Source: Flavobacterium sp. HSC-32F16 (GTDB taxonomy: Bacteria; Bacteroidota; Bacteroidia; Flavobacteriales; Flavobacteriaceae). Taken from it: a stretch of DNA of 64,000 bases. The notes beneath the pieces were generated by a model that did no database searches, was not told the origin of the DNA, and was given only the letters and a program-made list of their open reading frames with translations. Where the stretch lies: assembly GCF_024171645.1 (NCBI RefSeq), contig NZ_JALKAC010000001.1, positions 1,116,001 to 1,180,000 on the forward strand. Direction: 5' to 3'. Position 1 is the stretch's first letter; each line of letters starts with the position of its first letter. This document shows positions 24,114 to 32,910 of this stretch, piece after piece. The position numbers and the translations under genes are program-made.

Positions 24114-24222
24114 GTTTTAAAATTGTTCTACATCGTTCCGTTAAACCTGTTAGGTTTGCTGCGAGAAAAGTTACAACGTTAAATCTATACTAAATAATTG
24201 TTCCCTGATCCGAACAGGCAAA

Positions 24223-26094
24223 TCATTTCAATTCGTAAATAAATGATTCGGACGGTACTATTTTTACTCTTGCAATTCCTTCACCATTATCTACTATTAG
24301 TTTTACAGAATTCGTTTTGTACAATTGATCTGTAAGCGTATATTCTCCATCTTTTAAATTCCATTTCGAAATAACATCCGTTGGAATCTTCAAATTAAAT
24401 TCACTTGTTTTTTCTGAAGAAAAATTAGCCGTAACAATCAATTTTTGGCTTTCAGACCAGCGAACATAAGAATAAATTGATTCGTCGTAATTAGCCGTAT
24501 TTTGACGGTTTACCGATTGTATTTCCTGAAAATCTCCCATTAAAGCTGAACTTTTTAAAGAGAAGTTCAGTAATCGTTTATAAAAATCACGTAAAGCTTT
24601 TTCAGAATTAGATAATTGGCCGCCGTCAAATTTTCCTTCATTCATCCATTTTTGATGACTTGGAACTCCAATATAATCAAAAATAGAAGTTCTGGAGCGT
24701 GTTCCAAAACCGGCATTTTCATTTCCTGCCTCCCCTACTTCCTGCCCAAAATAAACCATTGTTGGCGATGTGCTTAAAGTTGTCGAAACAACCATTAAAG
24801 GTTTTCCTCTTTCGGGCGTACCGGCAAATTCAGGAGAAGCCAAGCGCTGCTCATCGTGATTGTCTAAAAAATGAAGCATATGATGTTCGATATCCGCCAT
24901 CCCTTTTTGAATGTCTGATAATCCATCTGTTGATGATTTTCCACGAATAATATCTTTCAGTTTATCATAGGTTTCTACTTTATCATACAAATAATCCATT
25001 TTTCCTAAACGAATATAATTTCGATATTCATTCGGGTTATACACTTCTGCCAGTAAAAATGCATTTGGATTTTTCATTTTGACAGCAGAGTTCATATAAC
25101 TCCAAAATTCATACGGAACCATTTCGGCCATATCATAACGAAACCCATCAACGCCTTTTGCAGTCCAATACAAAGCGATCGATTTAAACTTTTTCCATGA
25201 ATCAGGAACATCTTTATCCTGCCAAAAAGCAAAATGTTCCTGAGATGATTTTTGATCATATCCTGCAGGAAGTTCAGGAAAATCTTTTGTCCCGTCAGGA
25301 CGAACACCGTAATTTACTTTTACCGTTTCGTACCAGTCGTTTTGATCTGGTTTTACTTTTCGTGATCCATTTCCTGTCCATTTTGCCGGGTTTTCATCAA
25401 AAACTCCGTCTACAAGAGGATTTTTTTCTCCATTTAATGGAATATCTCCATCAGGAATTTCAAAATGTATATTCGGGATATAGTAAAAATTATTATCTCG
25501 TTTATATTCTACCGTTACATCATCATCGGCGCCAAAATCCTTTACACCTTCAGGATTATTCTTTCCTTCATATTTTCTTGCAATATGATTTGGAACAATA
25601 TCAATAATCAATTTTAGACCTGCTTTATGCGTTCGGGCAATTAGATCTTCAAATTCCTGAAGTCTGTTTGCCGGATTTACAGCCAAATCTGGATTTACAT
25701 TATAATAATCTTTTACAGCATAAGGAGAACCAGCACGTCCTTTTACTACTTCGGGATCATCATTTGAGATTCCATAAGCAGTATAATCACGAACCAAAGC
25801 ATGGTGAGGCACACCGGTGTACCAAATATAAGTTGCACCCAAATCTTTAATTTCATGAAGTGCTTTATCTGTAAAATCATTAAACTTTCCAACTCCGTTT
25901 TCTTCAATTGTTCCCCAAGGCTTGTTGGTTTTGTTTGTATTTCCAAATAAACGGGTAAAAACCTGATAGACTACAACTTTTTTTTCTTTTGAATTTTCCT
26001 GTTTTACTTCACCCATTTTTAAATCTTTTGTTTTGCAAGCCGAAAACAACATAGTCACAGCTATTCCTGTGGCAACAAATTTACTTTTTATCAT
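24223..26094 (-). CDS. Alpha-amylase family lipoprotein (GH13)
   Basis: The 623-residue product starts with a lipoprotein signal ending LFSAC (C20). The GH13 barrel spans about residues 38-520. The catalytic set is complete: GVDGFRYDMAEM (nucleophile D321), FLLAEVYNP (acid E350) and FLDNHDEQR (transition-state stabiliser D414). IIDIVPNHIAR is region I. The last ~90 residues are the all-beta C domain. It probably hydrolyses alpha-glucans or maltodextrins outside the cell or in the periplasm. No SusCD pair or other starch-use gene is next to it, so it stands outside a typical utilisation locus. Confidence 0.95.
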   Translation of the reverse strand: MIKSKFVATGIAVTMLFSACKTKDLKMGEVKQENSKEKKVVVYQVFTRLFGNTNKTNKPWGTIEENGVGKFNDFTDKALHEIKDLGATYIWYTGVPHHALVRDYTAYGISNDDPEVVKGRAGSPYAVKDYYNVNPDLAVNPANRLQEFEDLIARTHKAGLKLIIDIVPNHIARKYEGKNNPEGVKDFGADDDVTVEYKRDNNFYYIPNIHFEIPDGDIPLNGEKNPLVDGVFDENPAKWTGNGSRKVKPDQNDWYETVKVNYGVRPDGTKDFPELPAGYDQKSSQEHFAFWQDKDVPDSWKKFKSIALYWTAKGVDGFRYDMAEMVPYEFWSYMNSAVKMKNPNAFLLAEVYNPNEYRNYIRLGKMDYLYDKVETYDKLKDIIRGKSSTDGLSDIQKGMADIEHHMLHFLDNHDEQRLASPEFAGTPERGKPLMVVSTTLSTSPTMVYFGQEVGEAGNENAGFGTRSRTSIFDYIGVPSHQKWMNEGKFDGGQLSNSEKALRDFYKRLLNFSLKSSALMGDFQEIQSVNRQNTANYDESIYSYVRWSESQKLIVTANFSSEKTSEFNLKIPTDVISKWNLKDGEYTLTDQLYKTNSVKLIVDNGEGIARVKIVPSESFIYELK

Positions 26095-26440
26095 ATTTTT
26101 TAATCTAACTTAACGATATGGAAATGAAATTTTAATCCAAAACCAATTCTTAAATTTAGTTTATTTTTTAAAACTCAGATTAAAGTAAATCTGATTTGTT
26201 TTTTCTTAATTCTGAAATCGTGAACTACAACGTGAGAGTTCTGGGTTTTGTTGATAAATTTTAAGATGCAGAGTAACAAAGAGACAAAGGCTTTTAAATG
26301 TTCTTAAAAAATGTAAAAAAAATCAATTTTAAACTTTGATTCTTTTCCTCTTTTTACCTAGAAACCTAAAAATATAAATTAATCCTAATAACAATCTAAG
26401 GTTATATCCTTTTTCATAAATTTGACAAAAATTTAATCAC
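26095..26440. other. AT-rich divergent intergenic region
   Basis: This 346-bp gap lies between the divergent amylase and OstA-like genes. CAGATTAAAGTAAATCTG near 26176-26193 could form a small hairpin. TAAATTTG (26417-26424) fits a -7 element for the OstA-like gene, 16 nt before its TTG start. A repeat-like AACAAAGAGACAAAGGCTTT string is at about 26275. No gene is seen. Confidence 0.5.
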
Positions 26441-28111
26441 TTGAAGAAATTACTCTTTTTTATATTTTGCGTACTTATTGTAAACGTTCAATCTGCTTTT
26501 GCGCAAGCAGCAAAACCAGGTTCAAAACAAATTCATGTAGAACATGCCGATAATTTTGAACGTAACGAAGCTTTGGCGCCGGGTGCAGTGCTTTTGAGCG
26601 GAAATGTAAAAGTAGATCATGACGGAATCGTTCTGACCTGTAATAAGGCTTATATTTTTGAAGGAGAAAATTATCTTAAAGCCTTCGGAAATGTACAGTT
26701 GGTACAAGGTGATACTTTATTTTTGAATAGTAAATATGCCGAATACAGCGGTAATTTAAAACAAGCTTTTGCAACCGGAGATGCCGTTATGACTTCTCCC
26801 GATGCTACTTTACAAACTGATACTATTCATTTTGACCGTAATATTCAACAGGCTTATTATAATACAAAAGGAACAATCGTTAATAAAGACAATACTTTAG
26901 TAAGTAAATCAGGAAGATATTTTGCTGCCGAGAAAAAATTTCAATTTCTGACCGAGGTTACGATTACAAATCCAAAGTATGTTATAAAATCTAATCATTT
27001 AGATTATTACAGCAATTCCGGACACACTTATTTACTTGGACCATCGACTATTACAAGTAAAGCCAATTATATTTACACGGAACGGGGATTTTATGACACC
27101 AAGAAAAATCTCGCGCATTTTTTAAGGAAATCATATATAAAATACGACGACAGGCGCATTGAAGGCGATAGTTTATTTTATAACAGAAATACCGAATTTG
27201 CCTCGGCAACGCGGAACGTAAAAATTACTGATTCTATTAATCGTGGTATTGTAAAAGGACATTATGCCGAAATTTTCAAGCTGAAGGATTCGATGTTTGT
27301 TACCAAAAGGGCTGTTGCAATTAATTTAGTTGAAAATGACTCGGTTTACATTCACGGAAAAAAACTGATGGTAACAGGAAAAGAAGGTGAACGAATTTTA
27401 AGAGCTTTTAATAATGTACGTTTTTATAAAACAGACATGAGCGGAAAATGCGATTCGATACATTCAAACTCCAAAACGGCATTAACCAAGCTAATTGGAA
27501 ATCCAATTATATGGAATGGAGAAAGTCAGATTACCGGAGATATCATGCACTTAATTGGCGATAACAATACTAAAAAACTAGACTCTTTAAAAGTCCTCAA
27601 CAATACTTTTATAATATCAAAGGATACCCTCGGAACGGGCTATAATCAGGTCAAGGGCCTCAATTTATTTGGAAAATTTAAAGAAGGAAAACTTCACGAT
27701 GTCGATGTTATTAAAAACACAGAAGTCGTCTATTTTATGCGGAATGATGATAACGAACTTATCGGAATTAATAAAAACGTGAGCAGTAAAATCAATTTGA
27801 TTCTTGAAAACAATCTAATTGAAACGATTACCTTTTTCAATAAAGTTGACGGCGATATTTACCCGGAAACCGATTTGCCTGAAAACGCCCGTAAATTACG
27901 TGGTTTTGTCTGGCGTGGTGCCGAAAGAATAAAATCGAAAGATGATATTTTTACAGCAGAAGATAACGAGCTTAACGAAAAACTAATTAAAGAAGGTAAA
28001 GACCAAGAAGCGAAAGATAAAAATGTACCGCTAAAAGTCAGGAAAGAAACGTTGAATTACGATAAAAAGAAACCAGCAGTAAAAACAGAAACGAAACCCA
28101 AAAAGAAGTAA
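26441..28111 (+). CDS. OstA-like (LPS-transport LptA/OstA family) protein
   Basis: The 556-residue protein begins at TTG 26441 with a signal peptide, KKLLFFIFCVLIVNVQSAFA; there is no ATG that would keep the signal. The OstA/LptA-like beta-jellyroll repeats span ~30-270, with NVKVDHDGIVLTCNKAYIFE, LKAFGNVQLVQGDTLFLNS and YYSNSGHTYLLGPSTI. A second block follows, then a basic, lysine-rich tail. Proteins of this type move LPS across the periplasm. The class-III aminotransferase gene follows on the same strand after a 232-bp repeat-containing gap. Confidence 0.9.
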   Translation: MKKLLFFIFCVLIVNVQSAFAQAAKPGSKQIHVEHADNFERNEALAPGAVLLSGNVKVDHDGIVLTCNKAYIFEGENYLKAFGNVQLVQGDTLFLNSKYAEYSGNLKQAFATGDAVMTSPDATLQTDTIHFDRNIQQAYYNTKGTIVNKDNTLVSKSGRYFAAEKKFQFLTEVTITNPKYVIKSNHLDYYSNSGHTYLLGPSTITSKANYIYTERGFYDTKKNLAHFLRKSYIKYDDRRIEGDSLFYNRNTEFASATRNVKITDSINRGIVKGHYAEIFKLKDSMFVTKRAVAINLVENDSVYIHGKKLMVTGKEGERILRAFNNVRFYKTDMSGKCDSIHSNSKTALTKLIGNPIIWNGESQITGDIMHLIGDNNTKKLDSLKVLNNTFIISKDTLGTGYNQVKGLNLFGKFKEGKLHDVDVIKNTEVVYFMRNDDNELIGINKNVSSKINLILENNLIETITFFNKVDGDIYPETDLPENARKLRGFVWRGAERIKSKDDIFTAEDNELNEKLIKEGKDQEAKDKNVPLKVRKETLNYDKKKPAVKTETKPKKK

Positions 28112-28343
28112 TTTTTTTTAGTACTCAGCTGCAGTATTCAGTCACAATCGCATTTACAAAACTTGCGATCTTTGCATTACATGTAATCTTAATTTTAAGC
28201 TTACAAACTTTGCGTAAATCTTTACGATCTTTGCGGTAAAATTATTCGCAGTTTTTTAGTATTGAGTCGCAGTCTTAGTTTTCAGTAAATTGAATCCTGA
28301 AACGAAAACCTTAGTCACTTTGCCACTTTCAACCTTTAAAAAA
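28112..28343. repeat. Repeat-rich gap (CAGT / TTTGCG words)
   Basis: The gap holds two kinds of low-complexity intergenic words: CTTGCGATCTTTGCATTACATG followed by CGTAAATCTTTACGATCTTTGCGGTAAA (28165-28240) and AGTATTGAGTCGCAGTCTTAG-like text (28255-28285). The latter recurs at 5450-5485 and 53808-53840. The upstream TTG at 28290 for the aminotransferase falls in this text, so I prefer the ATG at 28344. Confidence 0.55.
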
Positions 28344-29540
28344 ATGAATCCAGATTTTATAAAATACCAGGCACAAACTTCTCCTTATCCTTTAGGAATG
28401 GAAGTTTCACACGCCATTGGATCTTACATATACGATACAAACGATAAAAAATATTTAGATTTTGTTGCCGGAGTTTCGGCTTGTACACTTGGTCATCAAC
28501 ACCCGAGAGTAAATCAGGCGATAAAAGACCAGTTAGACAAATATTCGCACGTAATGGTTTACGGAGAATACTCGCAAAGTCCGGCTGTACAATATTGCAA
28601 ATTAATGGCTTCACTCCTGCCCGAATCTCTGAACAAAACGTATTTAGTAAATTCAGGCACAGAAGCAATTGAAGGTGCTTTAAAACTAGCGAAAAGAACT
28701 ACTGGGCGCAGTCAGCTTATTTCGTGCCATAATGCTTATCACGGAAACACAATGGGCTCGATGAGTGTAATGGGATTTGAAGAGCGAAAACAAGCTTTTC
28801 GTCCCTTGCTTCCAGATGTAGACTTTATTACTTTTAACAACGAAGCCGATTTAGAAAAAATAACTACCAGAACGGCAGCAATTCTTTTAGAAACGATACA
28901 AGGCGGTGCCGGATTTATTCAGCCGGAAAATCACTTTCTGGAAAAAGTCCGCAAGCGTTGTGACGAAGTTGGCGCAATGATGATTGTTGATGAAATTCAG
29001 CCGGGTTTTGGAAGGACAGGAAAGCTTTTTGGTTTTCAAAATTACGATGTTGTTCCGGATATTGTGGTTATGGGAAAAGGTATGGGAGGCGGAATGCCGG
29101 TTGGAGCTTTTACCGCTTCGGCTGAAAAAATGGACCTTTTAACTGAAAATCCAAAACTGGGACATATAACCACATTTGGAGGCCACCCTGTCATTGCGTC
29201 AGCTTGCCTGGCTACTTTGCAGGAATTAACTGAAACAAATTTAATGAATGAAGCGCTTGAAAAGGAAAAACTCTTCAGATCGCTTTTGGTACATCCTTTG
29301 ATAAAAGAAGTTAGAGGAAAGGGATTAATGCTTGCAGCAATGACCGAAACGGCAGATCTAACCAATCAGGTTATTTTAAACTGTCAGGACAAAGGCCTTA
29401 TTTTATTCTGGCTTTTGTTTGAAGGATGCGCAATTAGAATAACACCGCCGTTAACCATTTCTGAAGAAGAAATAAAAGAAGGCTGTTCTATAATTTTAAG
29501 CGTTATGGATGAAATATTGAAAAAAGAACAAGCACAATAA
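28344..29540 (+). CDS. Class-III PLP-dependent aminotransferase
   Basis: From the ATG at 28344 the product has 398 residues, normal for this family. An earlier TTG (28290) would add 18 residues encoded by repeat text. Family motifs are DFVAGVSACTLGHQHPRV, LVNSGTEAIEGALKLAKR, the Asp-containing MIVDEIQPGFGRTGKLF and VMGKGMGGGMPVGAF with the PLP lysine. It resembles acetylornithine or aspartate aminotransferase-like enzymes; the substrate is unclear because no arginine or polyamine genes are near. It follows the OstA-like gene, a common Bacteroidota arrangement. Confidence 0.9.
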   Translation: MNPDFIKYQAQTSPYPLGMEVSHAIGSYIYDTNDKKYLDFVAGVSACTLGHQHPRVNQAIKDQLDKYSHVMVYGEYSQSPAVQYCKLMASLLPESLNKTYLVNSGTEAIEGALKLAKRTTGRSQLISCHNAYHGNTMGSMSVMGFEERKQAFRPLLPDVDFITFNNEADLEKITTRTAAILLETIQGGAGFIQPENHFLEKVRKRCDEVGAMMIVDEIQPGFGRTGKLFGFQNYDVVPDIVVMGKGMGGGMPVGAFTASAEKMDLLTENPKLGHITTFGGHPVIASACLATLQELTETNLMNEALEKEKLFRSLLVHPLIKEVRGKGLMLAAMTETADLTNQVILNCQDKGLILFWLLFEGCAIRITPPLTISEEEIKEGCSIILSVMDEILKKEQAQ

Positions 29541-29705
29541 AAACCAAATTAATCTTTTAAATTTCAAAAGATTATAAATAAAAAACAGAGTATAAACTCT
29601 GCAAATATTGTTAATTAAATTGTTCACAACAATTAATTTTCCCTCCCCACATCAATTATATGGTTGCCTAAATTTATAACAGGCTAATTTCAAATAAAAC
29701 AAAGT

Positions 29706-31100
29706 ATGCAATTAAGCAACGAAGAAGAAGATTATAACCTATCCTTATCAAAATTTGAGTCGATGTTAAAAACTAACAAAGTACTCTTTTTTGATTCTGA
29801 AGAATTTGAAGAAATCATTCTTCATTATTTAGATATAGGCAAGGCTAATTTAGCAAAAAAGGCCTTAAAACTTGCATTAGATCAGCATCCAAAATCTACG
29901 GGCTTAAAATTAGTACAAGTAGAAATGCTGGTTTACGAAGACAAACTTGAAATTGCTGAGAAGCTTTTAAACGAGTTGTATGCAATTGAACCTAATAACG
30001 AAGAGATTTATATCCAAAAAGCAAATATCTGTTCTAAAAGAGATCAGCACGAAAAAGCGGTAGAATTACTTAAAATTGCTTTGCAATATACGGATGATTA
30101 CGCTGATGTGTACAACTTGATTGGAATGGAGTATCTTTTTATGGATAATCTTGAACTGGCAAAAGAAAGCTTCATTAAATGTCTTGAAGAAGATTTAGAA
30201 GATCAATCTGCCTTATATAACGTAGTTTACTGTTTTGAATTTTTAGATCAAAATCAGGAAGCTATTGTATATTTAAACGAATATATCAACAAAAACCCAT
30301 ACAGCGAAATTGCCTGGCATCAGCTTGGACGTTTGCATTATGGCGTAAAAGAATACGAAAATGCGATTCGTGCTTTTGACTATGCTACTTTAATTGACGA
30401 TGAATTTTTAGGTGCTTTTATGGAAAAAGCGAAAGCTTATGAGCGCCTTAAAAAATATCATGAAGCAATTGAAAGCTATAATCGTACAATAGAGTTAGAC
30501 GACGCGACTTCATATGCTTTACTGCGCATAGGAAAATGTTACGAAAAACTGGGAAATGCCGTAAAAGCACTTCAATATTATAACCAGACTGTACACGAAG
30601 ATCCACTTTTAGATAAAGGATGGATTGCGATTACAGATTTTCATGTTCGCCAGAAGAATTTTCAAAAAGCTTTGTTTTTTGTCAATAAAGCATTAGCAAT
30701 TGACAATCAAAATCGTTTGTATTGGAAACGTTATGCAACGATAAACAAACAAATGAACTTTTTTGAAGAAGCTGAATTTGGATACAGAAAAGCGGTTGAA
30801 TTTGGTGATTATGCTTTGGATACCTGGTTGTTTTGGGTTGACATTCTTCAGTTTTTAGGAGAATTCGAAAGCGCCATTCAAACTTTATTACAGGCTTCAG
30901 AATATTTTCCGGAAGAAAACGAAATCGAATATCGTTTAGCGGGATTGTATTTCATGATTCAGGATAGCACAAAAGCAAAATTCCACTTAAGCAATGGTTT
31001 ACGTTTAAACTTTGATAACTATATTCTTATCGAAGATTTATTCCCTGTAGTATGGACAAAAAAGACAGTTAGAAATTACATCGAAAAACACAGAAAATAA
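29706..31100 (+). CDS. Tetratricopeptide-repeat protein
   Basis: The 464-residue cytoplasmic protein has no signal peptide and consists of about ten TPR-like helix pairs: AEKLLNELYAIEPNNEEIYI, HEKAVELLKIALQYTDDYAD, YENAIRAFDYATLIDDEFLG, YHEAIESYNRTIELDDATS and so on. The N-terminal ~45 residues are acidic. It probably acts as a scaffold for protein contacts. Its stop is 2 bp before aroE, so they are co-transcribed, a conserved pairing without known logic. Confidence 0.9.
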   Translation: MQLSNEEEDYNLSLSKFESMLKTNKVLFFDSEEFEEIILHYLDIGKANLAKKALKLALDQHPKSTGLKLVQVEMLVYEDKLEIAEKLLNELYAIEPNNEEIYIQKANICSKRDQHEKAVELLKIALQYTDDYADVYNLIGMEYLFMDNLELAKESFIKCLEEDLEDQSALYNVVYCFEFLDQNQEAIVYLNEYINKNPYSEIAWHQLGRLHYGVKEYENAIRAFDYATLIDDEFLGAFMEKAKAYERLKKYHEAIESYNRTIELDDATSYALLRIGKCYEKLGNAVKALQYYNQTVHEDPLLDKGWIAITDFHVRQKNFQKALFFVNKALAIDNQNRLYWKRYATINKQMNFFEEAEFGYRKAVEFGDYALDTWLFWVDILQFLGEFESAIQTLLQASEYFPEENEIEYRLAGLYFMIQDSTKAKFHLSNGLRLNFDNYILIEDLFPVVWTKKTVRNYIEKHRK

Positions 31101-31102
31101 GA

Positions 31103-31852
31103 ATGATTGAAGTTTTAAAAAGGCGTTTTGGCTTATTGGGCCGTAATATTAGTTACTCATTTTCAAAAGGTTATTTTACAGAAAAATTCAACGACGAAAT
31201 TTTCGCAGGCAACAGCTACGAAAACTTCGACATTGCTGAAATTAATCACTTTACCGGATTATTGAAAAACAATCCTGATTTGAAAGGTTTAAACGTTACG
31301 ATTCCTTATAAAGAGCAGGTAATTCCCTTTTTAGATAAACTATCAAAAAAAGCTGCTTTAATTGGCGCTGTAAACACTATTAAGTTCACCAAAAAAGGAA
31401 AATTAAAAGGATACAACACTGACTATTACGGCTTTAAAAAATCATTAAAACCATTATTAGAACCGCATCATAAAAAAGCTTTGATTCTGGGAACCGGAGG
31501 AGCTTCTAAAGGTGTTGCTTTTGCACTTGATGAGCTTGGTATTCTGTATACTTTTGTTTCAAGAGAAGCAAAAGAAAATATCATCGATTATAATTTAATC
31601 AACGCTACTACTTTTGATAATTTTCAAATAATTATAAACTGTACACCTGTTGGTACAAGTCCAAATATCGAGGCTTGTCCTGATCTTCCTTATGAGTTTT
31701 TTACAGAAAAACATATCGCATACGATTTAATTTACAATCCTGCCGAAACTCAATTTCTTAAAAACGCTAAAGAAAGAGGTGCCGTAATTAAAAACGGATA
31801 TGATATGCTTATTTTTCAGGCAGAGAAAGCCTGGAAGATCTGGAACAAATAA
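31103..31852 (+). CDS. aroE: Shikimate dehydrogenase
   Basis: The 249-residue protein is slightly shorter than E. coli AroE, as in other Bacteroidota. LGRNISYSFSKGYF holds the shikimate-binding Ser-x-Ser, GLNVTIPYKEQV the catalytic Lys, NTDYYGF the conserved Asp and LGTGGASKGVAFAL the NADP-binding loop. NCTPVGTSPN follows. It reduces 3-dehydroshikimate to shikimate in the cytoplasm on the way to aromatic amino acids. It is coupled to the TPR gene and no other aro genes are near. Confidence 0.96.
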   Translation: MIEVLKRRFGLLGRNISYSFSKGYFTEKFNDEIFAGNSYENFDIAEINHFTGLLKNNPDLKGLNVTIPYKEQVIPFLDKLSKKAALIGAVNTIKFTKKGKLKGYNTDYYGFKKSLKPLLEPHHKKALILGTGGASKGVAFALDELGILYTFVSREAKENIIDYNLINATTFDNFQIIINCTPVGTSPNIEACPDLPYEFFTEKHIAYDLIYNPAETQFLKNAKERGAVIKNGYDMLIFQAEKAWKIWNK

Positions 31853-31915
31853 AAAGCTCATTTTTAAGAAGTTAAAGTAATTTTTGTAAATTAGTCTACT
31901 CATTTGTAGATAGTT

Positions 31916-32662
31916 ATGAAAATACTACCATTTTACATCTGCATATTTTTTTTACAATCGTTATCTGTTAAAGCACAAGATACGATTCAATTTAATAATC
32001 CATTTTCAGAACCCAGATATCATTATTTTTTAAAAACTATTTTGCTTTTTAATGAATATTTAGATACTGAAAATGGATCATATAACACTACACAATTACG
32101 TTTCCTGCAACCTATAGGAAACAAAGCCTGGAATCTTCGTTTTGATTTGCCTTTAATTTCGGCAAATACGAATTCTACGAACAAAACCGGAATTGGCGAC
32201 GTGAGTGCAGGCATAAGTTTCATTCCTTATATGGAAAGAAATAACGGCATTGCTTTGAGAGCGAGAGTAATTTCAAATTCTGCTTCCGATCCCAGTTTTG
32301 GAACAGGGAAATGGGTTTTTGTTCCTTCTATTTTTTACGGACGTTATTTACAATCCAAAAAATATTTATGGATTTCGTCATTCGAATATCAAACCAGTTT
32401 TGCAGGTGCGAGTAATAGAAAAGATATTAACGTTTCGGTATTTGAGAATGTCATTTTATGTTTTTTTGGAAAGAACTGGATTGCGGCCGATGCTGCATTT
32501 CGCTGCAACAATACTGTAAAAGGATTTCAGAATAATGCTTTTTTAGAATTTGGAAGAAAAATTACTCCCGATAATTTAATTTACATTCATCCCAGCGTTG
32601 CTTTTGGAGGTCAAAAATCATATAATTACGGATTGGAAATGGGAATTCTAATTTTGTTTTGA
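31916..32662 (+). CDS. Outer-membrane beta-barrel-like protein
   Basis: The 248-residue product has a signal peptide, MKILPFYICIFFLQSLSVKA. The mature part alternates polar and hydrophobic residues in a barrel-like way, with GIGDVSAGISFIPYM, LRARVISNSASDPSFGTGKW and a C-terminal FGGQKSYNYGLEMGILILF that ends in Phe, as barrel proteins often do. It looks like the transporter-like family related to MetA/phenol-pathway outer-membrane proteins, but I do not recognise its substrate. It stands alone after aroE. Confidence 0.7.
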   Translation: MKILPFYICIFFLQSLSVKAQDTIQFNNPFSEPRYHYFLKTILLFNEYLDTENGSYNTTQLRFLQPIGNKAWNLRFDLPLISANTNSTNKTGIGDVSAGISFIPYMERNNGIALRARVISNSASDPSFGTGKWVFVPSIFYGRYLQSKKYLWISSFEYQTSFAGASNRKDINVSVFENVILCFFGKNWIAADAAFRCNNTVKGFQNNAFLEFGRKITPDNLIYIHPSVAFGGQKSYNYGLEMGILILF

Positions 32663-32910
32663 TTCGAAATAAAATGAAAAAAGACTTTATATAATATAAT
32701 TTTATTCTCATTCTTCTAAAAAATACAGTAAATTAAAATTTTTATTATTTTCAAAAAAGAAGCAAAAAAATACAGATACAACTTGCACAACAACACAAAA
32801 AATAAGAATTTCATCGTAAAATACTGCATAAACAAACGATTTATTTTGTATTTAGAAACACCTTTACTATCTTTCGCACTGTTTAAAGTAAAAACCTTAT
32901 ACATTTAAAA

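Noticed and set aside
25197..25607. Plus-strand ORF inside the amylase gene
   Set aside because: Antisense to a gene with a complete GH13 catalytic set; composition is Leu/His-rich noise.
28290..28343. Upstream TTG start for the class-III aminotransferase
   Set aside because: The added residues are encoded by an intergenic repeat and the protein family starts near the ATG at 28344.
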